Shown here: piece by piece, positions 35,374 to 41,766 of the stretch | How the letters are laid out: the number at the start of each line of letters is the position of its first letter | Position numbering within the stretch: position 1 is the first letter of the stretch | NCBI RefSeq assembly: GCF_900106755.1 | Contig: NZ_FNNN01000018.1 | Location: forward strand, 62,001-126,000 | Source: Bacteroides faecis MAJ27 | GTDB taxonomy: Bacteria > Bacteroidota > Bacteroidia > Bacteroidales > Bacteroidaceae | Direction of reading: 5' to 3' | DNA length: 64,000 nt | Position numbers and translations under genes: made by a program | Notes under the pieces: model-generated | Database searches by the model: none | What the model saw: the letters and a program-made list of their open reading frames with translations, nothing else | Told to the model about the DNA's origin: nothing

Positions 35374-35843
35374 ATTATCCGGTTTCGAGGTCTTAGCAAA
35401 CCCTTTAGAAAGATAATGATAACAACAGACATCCACGCCAATCGTTTATATATAACACATCTTTAACTGATATGTTGATATACAGCTATCCACGTGGAGT
35501 ATCTGTTGTATCATCTCTCTTCTAAATGAAATTGCTAAGTTTCGAAACCGAGAGACAATACGTTACTTACTCCGATATGAGTAATAAAACCACTTTCTGT
35601 CTTTTTACATCTCGCTGATGTGCAGAAAGTGTATGACAAAGATATATGTTTTTTTCGGAATAGTATGGAAAAACGGAAATAAATAAAAGAAGTTTGGCAC
35701 TTAATCTGTTTCTCGTCTGATCATTGCATTGATAACTCAAAACTCCTCCATAGTAATTGGACAGCTGTTTTGCTCTCATGCTCTCACTATTCGTCTGTAT
35801 CCTTTTATTCATCGCTGTTACAGCGATGAGAGATCCAATGGTA

Positions 35844-35877
35844 GCAGAGTGAGAGCAACTGCTTGCTCTCACTCTGC
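35844..35877. repeat. Perfect 15-bp hairpin
   Basis: GCAGAGTGAGAGCAA at 35844-35858 pairs exactly with 35863-35877 around the tetraloop CTGC. No T-run follows on either side, so it is not an ordinary terminator. A shorter palindrome, CATCGCTGT-T-ACAGCGATG, lies just before it at 35810-35828. Confidence 0.8.
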
Positions 35878-35885
35878 ATGCGTTC

Positions 35886-36039
35886 GTTAATACATAATTA
35901 TCTTAATGTTATGGTTTGATTTTCAATATGTTAATGTCTGATGTCTCAACTATTAATGATTGACGTATTAGTTATTAATAATTGAGAAATCAGGTATTAA
36001 TGGTTGATGTCTCATACATTATTGGCTTGTCATAACCTG
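35886..36039 (+). repeat. Tandem array with 22-bp period (array A)
   Basis: Units starting at 35930, 35952, 35974 and 35996 are each exactly 22 bp and open with RTTAATG or ATTAATA; the best ones fit RTTAATGRTTGATGTCTCA. Weaker units extend one or two periods to the left (35886, 35908) and one to the right (36018). The period is not a multiple of three and no ORF crosses the array. Confidence 0.75.
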
Positions 36040-36044
36040 ACTTA

Positions 36045-36147
36045 GGTTGACTCTTTAGTGTCTTATCCCTGTTTTTGGTTGACAGATTTTATACTAAACT
36101 CTATATTTGGTTGACTCTCTTTTGTCTTAAGCCTAAAAGCGGTTGAC
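36045..36147 (+). repeat. Tandem array with 32-bp period (array B)
   Basis: GGTTGAC occurs at 36045, 36077, 36109 and 36141, exactly 32 bp apart each time. The intervening 25 bp are T-rich and only loosely alike (TCTTA, CTAAA). The first copy is half of an inverted repeat AACCT-gactt-AGGTT at 36034-36048. Confidence 0.8.
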
Positions 36148-36280
36148 CTTTTTGTTTTTTACTTGAAATGATAAAATTATTGGTTCTTTTTGAAAGAACA
36201 GGTGGATTGAAACTACTGTTACGACCGGGTAAACCGGAATCATGTGGTTTATTAAATTTAGACGATCGGTGTTTCAAGAA

Positions 36281-36386
36281 GTTTCAAACGCTTGAAACAC
36301 TTTGTTCCAAGGTTTGAAACACTTTGTTTCATTACTTGGAACACTTTGTTTCAAGGCATGAAACACTTTGTTCCAATGGTTGGAAC
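36281..36386. repeat. Palindrome array with 22-bp period (array C)
   Basis: GRAACACTTTGTTYC recurs at 36294, 36316, 36338 and 36360, exactly 22 bp apart. Viewed as dyads it is five palindromes GTTYCA-N4 to N6-TGRAAC at 36281-36298, 36304-36320, 36326-36342, 36348-36364 and 36370-36386, separated by ACTTT. Palindromes 1, 4 and 5 are perfect, and the change from GTTTCA/TGAAAC to GTTCCA/TGGAAC keeps the pairing. Confidence 0.85.
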
Positions 36387-36866
36387 TGGTCTTGGAACTA
36401 CAGCTTGATAATGTTTCGTCCGATGATGATTGAAACTAGTTGTACTTGGAAGTGACGGCAATAACTGCCATTACCTTGCTGTCACGATGCTATGTGTTGA
36501 TTATAAATCTGTTATCTCGATATAGTGATGGGTGACGGTAATATTTGAATAATACCGATATCGTATTAATAGCTTATATCAACGCAAATATAGGTTGTAT
36601 CATTTGTTAGATTGATTGTGTGAAATGATTAATTATTAGAAATACGACTTATGGATGGGTATTTGCTGAAATTATTTATGTTGAAATTCGAATACTAGTA
36701 GTTTTTATGTTTGTTATGAGAATAGAAAAGTATATGCAATATATTGTTTGGCATGTTGTAAAATATATATTGTTTTGTTGATTTTTTGATTTAGTATTTG
36801 TATATTGCACAAAGTTTATAAAATAATAGCCTACACTCAAAAAAGACTACTAACCTTAAATTTAAT

Positions 36867-38666
36867 ATGCAAACAAAACTATTATTATTTATAATTGTAA
36901 TGTGTAGTTGCGCTTCTAATAAATATGAGCGAAAAGCATGGGAAACATTAGAGAACTCAGATGCCAATAAGGTTGAGTTAACTAATTTTCTTAAATACTA
37001 TAAGGCTGCCGGTGATAATGAAAAATATGAGGCAGCATGTTATTTAGTAAGTAATATGCTTGGTAAACATACTACTGATCAGGATCTTATTTATGATATA
37101 AAAGTTATAAAGGCGGATTCTCTCGTTTGGTCATTAGAGAGATCCTTTGCATTGCGAGAAGAAAGTAAATTCCTGAAGGATTATAGTTTCGATCAATTTA
37201 TAGAGTATATTCTCCCATATAGAATCGCTGATGAGCCTTTAGAGTTTTATTGGAAAGAAGACTGTAGGAAAAGATATATACCAAATAGTGATACTGATAT
37301 TATAGCGGCTGCCAAATCTATAAATGAGCAAGTTAAGTTAGAACTTTCTCCAGATAACTATGGTGATCTTCCTAAATCGTATTCTTTTCTAACTTATAAT
37401 GGATATGGTAAGTGTAATGATCGTTCCACTTTGTTAGTTATGGCTTTAAGAGCGAATGGAATTCCAGCGGCCTATGAGTTTGTACCATATTGGGGAAGTA
37501 GCAATAATGGACATTCTTTTGTGTCAGTAATTTTGCCTGATGGAAAGATTTATCCATTACAAAATACTAATAAAATAACTAATGACAGTTATATTTCACG
37601 GAAAACGCCTAAAATATACCGTCGAATGTATAAATTGCAGTTACGCGAAGAAGCCATTGTTGATCTTCCGGAATTATTTAAATACAATGATATAGCTGAT
37701 GTGACAGAATTGCATGGGATCGGTTCTCGTGATGTACAGATTTCCCGAAATTTGACTGATAAGACAAGTGTTTATTATTTGTCTGTTTTCTCACCTGCTG
37801 GCTGGATACCACTAGCAGCTTCTTCATCAACCAACTTCTCTTATGTAGGAACTGGTACAAATACTATGCAGGATAAGACTAAAGAGGCTCTTGATTTAGG
37901 AGATGGCATAGTCTATTTACCTATACAATGGACAAATGATGATATAATACCTGTAGGTGCTCCACTCATTGTGTCAGATCATAGTGTGGTGGCGATAAGC
38001 ACAGATAGTTCACAGAGTGAGAGGGTTGTATTAAAACGAAAATATCCATTAAATCTGCGAATAGTAGATTTTGCTAAGTTGATGGTTATGGGTATTTTTG
38101 AAGGAGCGAATAAAGCGGATTTTTCTGATGCTGAAAATCTGTATACAATAACTGATATTCCTAAAAGTAAAATGCAAGTTATAGAAATTTCAACGGAAAA
38201 GAGTTTTCGATATGTGCGTTATATAAGACCAAAAGGTACATTTAGTATTGCAGAGTTTAGTTTATATCATTCAAATGGGGAGCCTCTACCTTTTCTTCCT
38301 ATTGCATGTGAGGCTATACGTGAAGATCCTACTATGGTGAATGTATTTGATCGGAATCCTCTTACATATTATCAGGTTGCTGGAGGCGTAGATATGTGGG
38401 TTGGTGCTGATTTGGGCAAGCCTGTGAAAATAAGTAAGATTGGATTTGCACCACGTAATGATGATAATGCTGTAGTTTCAACAGATACTTATGAATTATT
38501 CTACTGGCAAGACGGATGGATAAGTCTGGGAAAGAAACAACCTGATGGTGATAGTGTCGTGTATGATAATGTTCCTATAAAGGCTTTATTATGGCTTCGT
38601 GATTTGACAAAGGGCCGTGAAGAACGTCCTTTTACTTATGAGAATGGCAAACAAATATGGTGGTAG
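36867..38666 (+). CDS. Transglutaminase-like lipoprotein with C-terminal discoidin-like domain
   Basis: 599 residues. The signal peptide ends in MCSC (Cys15, or Cys13), predicting a lipoprotein. A transglutaminase-like core is seen at about 140-240: GYGKCNDRSTLLVMALRANGIPA (Cys183) and NNGHSFVSVILPDGKIYPLQ (His216). The usual third-position Asp after the Y/P segment appears to be Gln232, unless Asp225 serves. Residues 440-590 resemble an F5/8-type beta-sandwich (MWVGADLGKPVKISKIGFAPRNDDNAV). The family can act as peptidase or crosslinker of cell-surface proteins. It is the first gene of an AT-rich five-gene cluster. Activity and substrate are unknown. Confidence 0.8.
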   Translation: MQTKLLLFIIVMCSCASNKYERKAWETLENSDANKVELTNFLKYYKAAGDNEKYEAACYLVSNMLGKHTTDQDLIYDIKVIKADSLVWSLERSFALREESKFLKDYSFDQFIEYILPYRIADEPLEFYWKEDCRKRYIPNSDTDIIAAAKSINEQVKLELSPDNYGDLPKSYSFLTYNGYGKCNDRSTLLVMALRANGIPAAYEFVPYWGSSNNGHSFVSVILPDGKIYPLQNTNKITNDSYISRKTPKIYRRMYKLQLREEAIVDLPELFKYNDIADVTELHGIGSRDVQISRNLTDKTSVYYLSVFSPAGWIPLAASSSTNFSYVGTGTNTMQDKTKEALDLGDGIVYLPIQWTNDDIIPVGAPLIVSDHSVVAISTDSSQSERVVLKRKYPLNLRIVDFAKLMVMGIFEGANKADFSDAENLYTITDIPKSKMQVIEISTEKSFRYVRYIRPKGTFSIAEFSLYHSNGEPLPFLPIACEAIREDPTMVNVFDRNPLTYYQVAGGVDMWVGADLGKPVKISKIGFAPRNDDNAVVSTDTYELFYWQDGWISLGKKQPDGDSVVYDNVPIKALLWLRDLTKGREERPFTYENGKQIWW

Positions 38667-38696
38667 TGGTATTTTAATTATTAAAAATTTCATTTT

Positions 38697-39752
38697 ATGA
38701 GAAGAACTCTTTTATCTTTATCCTTACTTTTAATAGGAAGTATAGGCTATTCCCAAGTTGATATTCCGGACGTTGACATAAGTAAACGTAAGGAATATGT
38801 GATGAAAAACTATAATGTTGACAGCAAAAAGGCTGACAGATATGAGGATATACTACATTCTTTACAACAAGAGAAGGAGCAACTGAGAAATACAAAAATC
38901 AGTTCTATCCAGTTTAAGGCTGATCAAAGAAAGCTTTATAAAAAGTATGGGACTTTTATTAATCAAGCATTTTATGATGGGAAAGATAGAAGGTGGAGCT
39001 TTTGTACACAAGAATTAGAACATTATCATGTGTTTAGTGAAAGCAAGTTTATTCCTTATGAGCAAATGCGTGCCTTATTTGATACAGAGAAGGTGTGGCT
39101 GAATAAGCGTGAACGGATGTCTAAGGAATCAACAGATGAATCAAAAAAATATGAGAACAATGAAGCTTTGCTTACTGAACTTAATAAAAACATAAAGCAA
39201 ATACTAGGAGAAGAAAATGGTAGCTGGTATATTGCTTATAAAAGAACGGTTAATAGAGCATTGGGTAACATGGATAAGTATGGAGCGTCGTATAATGAAG
39301 CTTTCGCAATAGCACAGATTGAAGAAACTTATAAACAGAAGCGAGTGGATATACTTAATAGCAGTAAAAAACATGCTGATAAGGAGGTCGAAATGATGAA
39401 AAATGATAAGGAAATGTCGAAGCAAATAGCTGTTGCGGTTCCCTTGGTTTTTGAAAAATGGAAGAAGGTGAATAATGCAATGTTGGACTATACATTGATA
39501 TCCAAGTATGGATTAAGCCAAGAAAAACTGGCAGATTTTAAGAAAGCATATAGTAAATATGCAATAGAGGAATACAAAATTTTGAATCAGAAGAAACTAT
39601 CTGATGCTGATAAATATATTGAATTATCCAAATTGAGTGAAGAATTCTGTAAAACGGTTACTTCTTTGTTTAGTGCTGCTAATTATACAAAATGGAGTGG
39701 TTGGTGGAAGTATAATTTTGAGAGAAAAATGAAGAGAAAAGGACTAAAATAA
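38697..39752 (+). CDS. Secreted all-helical protein with four internal repeats
   Basis: 351 residues with a signal peptide (cleavage near IGYSQ, residue 20). I recognise no named family. Four degenerate repeats of about 76-80 residues begin near residues 36, 112, 192 and 268. Each opens with a Tyr/Phe-containing turn (MKNYNVDS, MDKYGAS, ISKYGLS), continues as a long charged helix (KKADRYEDILHSLQQEKEQL; EKLADFKKAYSKYAIEEYKIL) and ends with an aromatic (W100, W177, W255, W333). The pattern recalls Spy/CpxP-type helical hairpins of the periplasm. It lies 30 bp after the transglutaminase gene and 7 bp before the next, so it is surely in the same operon. Confidence 0.75.
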   Translation: MRRTLLSLSLLLIGSIGYSQVDIPDVDISKRKEYVMKNYNVDSKKADRYEDILHSLQQEKEQLRNTKISSIQFKADQRKLYKKYGTFINQAFYDGKDRRWSFCTQELEHYHVFSESKFIPYEQMRALFDTEKVWLNKRERMSKESTDESKKYENNEALLTELNKNIKQILGEENGSWYIAYKRTVNRALGNMDKYGASYNEAFAIAQIEETYKQKRVDILNSSKKHADKEVEMMKNDKEMSKQIAVAVPLVFEKWKKVNNAMLDYTLISKYGLSQEKLADFKKAYSKYAIEEYKILNQKKLSDADKYIELSKLSEEFCKTVTSLFSAANYTKWSGWWKYNFERKMKRKGLK

Positions 39753-39759
39753 TAAATAT

Positions 39760-41244
39760 ATGAGAAGGTTAACTTACATTTATGCAATTTTATTCATAAT
39801 GGCGATTGTTTTTGTTGTAGTAAACTGTACTGATGAAGATTTAGTAAAGAATGGACAAGAAAATATGGAGGAGTTCAGTATACAAGAAGCTAAAGATTAT
39901 TTTCAAGTGCAGATGGCCGAGAATTTAATATTGAGTCGTTCTTTAAGCTCTGAAGATAATAAAACTGTTTCTCCTGGTGATTTTATCCCTGACTGGGATA
40001 TAGCCGTCGGTGCTTCGATGAATGAACTTGCGAGTTATAGCATTCCTATCACTCCAACGTGCCGATTTAAGGCAATTTATGTAGACATATATAATGGTAT
40101 ACCTTCAGTTGGAAAAGTCAATGTATATCAGAAATTAGTAATAGTGAAGGACACTAAAAGTAAGAAGCTGTCTCAATACATCCTTACATTAATACCATCG
40201 AAAACGCATGATAGTAAATATGGAAAAAAAATATGTGACAATTTTGTAAATTGTGCTGGCAAGGGTGGCTTTACAGGTGTTGCAATATATTCTAGTGTTT
40301 ATTCTCAGGTTACTGTACGAATAAATATCTATAAAAATGGCACGAAGATGAAGGGTGTGTTTTTATTAGACAATTCTGTAAAAGATATATCTTCGGAAAA
40401 AATAGAACTGGCTCGAAGTCTTGTTTCGATGGTAGCTATACAAAAAATGAATACGGTGTCAACACGTGGAGAGGATGCAGGATGGGATATTGATTATGGG
40501 TGGCTTGATGAAGTTGTTATTATCCCAGACCCTGATTGGGACGCAGGAAATGATCAATGGCTAGAAGATACACGTCCTGGAGAAGTAGTGGATCCAGACC
40601 CTGAGCCGGATCAAGGACAACCAGAAGAAGACTTGGTTGATAATGGACAGGAGAATAACCCAGACGAAAATATACTTCCTTTGACAGAACTGGAGAAGCA
40701 GATGGTAAACAGAGTTTTGTTAGAGTTAGAAAAGTTGAAAAATGTCAATGTTCAGAATTATCAGATTCAAAAAATAACTTTCTGTCATGTTCCTGCTAAA
40801 ACAATGAATGGAATTCTATTACTATGTGAAATGTTTTTTCAATCAGCTCAGTTACAGGATATTGATAGGATGGCTATAATTTGGCATGAAATACATCATA
40901 TTGATAAGAAACACTATTCAACTTCGCTGGAGTCACATCAAGTCATAGGTGATCCTATCATTTTAAATGTACCTCCTGAGATTGAGCAAATAATAAGAGA
41001 CAGAATGGCGCAAGAATTTGAGGGTACTAATATGACTCCGGCGACCATAGAGGCGTGGTATCAACAGTCTATTACTGTTACCCATTTTAATTCTCCTGAA
41101 TATTATGAGAATGAAATTGAGACGCATAGAAATGAACGAGAGAACTTTCCAAATGTTTCTGAGTTCTATGAGAATGAAAGAACCTATTTGGAATGGTATT
41201 ATGAAGAAATGCTGAGAATAGCCAATGAACAATTAAAAAAATAA
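39760..41244 (+). CDS. Two-domain surface lipoprotein with HExxH metallopeptidase-like domain
   Basis: 494 residues. The lipoprotein signal ends at Cys23 and is followed by TDED, an acidic tail typical of Bacteroidetes surface-exported lipoproteins. Residues 70-230 form a beta domain (SPGDFIPDWDIAVGASMNELASY; YQKLVIVKDTKSKKLSQYILTLIP) seen in other Bacteroides lipoproteins. A Pro/Asp/Glu-rich linker spans about 255-305. The C-terminal domain holds IIWHEIHHIDKKHY with HEIHH at 376-380, and a possible third zinc ligand in YYENEIETHRNE (450-459). A zinc peptidase is likely but unproven. Tightly packed between its neighbours (7 and 4 bp). Confidence 0.75.
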   Translation: MRRLTYIYAILFIMAIVFVVVNCTDEDLVKNGQENMEEFSIQEAKDYFQVQMAENLILSRSLSSEDNKTVSPGDFIPDWDIAVGASMNELASYSIPITPTCRFKAIYVDIYNGIPSVGKVNVYQKLVIVKDTKSKKLSQYILTLIPSKTHDSKYGKKICDNFVNCAGKGGFTGVAIYSSVYSQVTVRINIYKNGTKMKGVFLLDNSVKDISSEKIELARSLVSMVAIQKMNTVSTRGEDAGWDIDYGWLDEVVIIPDPDWDAGNDQWLEDTRPGEVVDPDPEPDQGQPEEDLVDNGQENNPDENILPLTELEKQMVNRVLLELEKLKNVNVQNYQIQKITFCHVPAKTMNGILLLCEMFFQSAQLQDIDRMAIIWHEIHHIDKKHYSTSLESHQVIGDPIILNVPPEIEQIIRDRMAQEFEGTNMTPATIEAWYQQSITVTHFNSPEYYENEIETHRNERENFPNVSEFYENERTYLEWYYEEMLRIANEQLKK

Positions 41245-41248
41245 GTTT

Positions 41249-41692
41249 ATGAATATGATTAAGTATGTGGTATTTAGTTTGCTGTTGCTAGGGATTCCTG
41301 TAATAGGCCAAGGGCAAGATGTGAAAATAAGCATGATGCATATAAAGCAGAATAATCTTTTGATTCTTAATTTAACTAATAATACAGATAAAGAAGTAGT
41401 AATAATGAATCAAAGTAGTTTAAATGAATTAAGCGGAAGTCGTATTACAATTATACAAAATATTGATGGAAAGCGATTTGAAATATTGTTCCCTTTATTT
41501 GATACGGAAGAGGGCAAAAGAGTACCAGTTAAAACTTTAAAGCCCAAAGGGAAATTATCGGTTTCATATTACTTTAATAAAATGAATTTAAGTAACGTGA
41601 AAAGAGCCGAAGTGCAAGTAGTGGTATTTTTCAAGGATGAAAATACGGGTAGAATGATAGCCAAAAATTATTATAGTGAACTAAATTTATAG
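41249..41692 (+). CDS. Small secreted beta-sandwich-like protein
   Basis: 147 residues with a signal peptide (ending near VIGQGQ) and no lipobox. The mature part alternates short hydrophobic strands (NNLLILNLTNNTDKEVVIM; KLSVSYYFNKMNLSNVKRAEVQVVVFF), resembling an Ig-like or DUF-type small beta-sandwich. No catalytic motif. The start is 4 bp after the HExxH gene, so it probably assists the same system as chaperone or inhibitor; this is inference. It is followed by a hairpin terminator before the ligase-like gene. Confidence 0.7.
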   Translation: MNMIKYVVFSLLLLGIPVIGQGQDVKISMMHIKQNNLLILNLTNNTDKEVVIMNQSSLNELSGSRITIIQNIDGKRFEILFPLFDTEEGKRVPVKTLKPKGKLSVSYYFNKMNLSNVKRAEVQVVVFFKDENTGRMIAKNYYSELNL

Positions 41693-41702
41693 TAGGGAAT
41701 CA

Positions 41703-41752
41703 ATTCTCCCTTCTGTATAATCATATAGAAGGGAGAATAAATTAAGTTTTTT
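41703..41752 (+). terminator. Hairpin between the small secreted protein and the ligase-like gene
   Basis: 12-bp stem ATTCTCCCTTCT / AGAAGGGAGAAT (41703-41714 and 41727-41738), 12-base loop, then AATTAAGTTTTTTAT. It lies only 15-29 bp before the next start codon, so it may limit rather than stop expression of that gene. Confidence 0.75.
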
Positions 41753-41766
41753 ATAATTCTATTAGA

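Larger units (their letters stand above)
35210..36866. other. 1.66-kb gene-free region with hairpins and three phased repeat arrays
   Basis: No supportable gene in six frames. From left to right it holds a family of related inverted sequences (35266-35510), a short palindrome (35809-35829), a perfect 15-bp hairpin (35844-35877), a 22-bp-period array (about 35886-36039), a 32-bp-period array (36045-36147) and a 22-bp-period palindrome array (36281-36386). The last 450 bp before the transglutaminase gene are AT-rich with no clear TAnnTTTG promoter facing right. A TATATTTG box at 36585-36592 points left, into the arrays. Confidence 0.85.

Noticed and set aside
35567..35872. 101-codon minus-strand ORF in the repeat region
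   Set aside because: It runs through the palindrome and one hairpin arm, has no recognisable domain, signal or promoter, and its composition is that of chance translation.
35886..36386. CRISPR-like arrays
   Set aside because: Periods are regular but conserved blocks are only 7-19 bp, with no uniform repeat, no unique spacers of constant size and no cas genes in the window.
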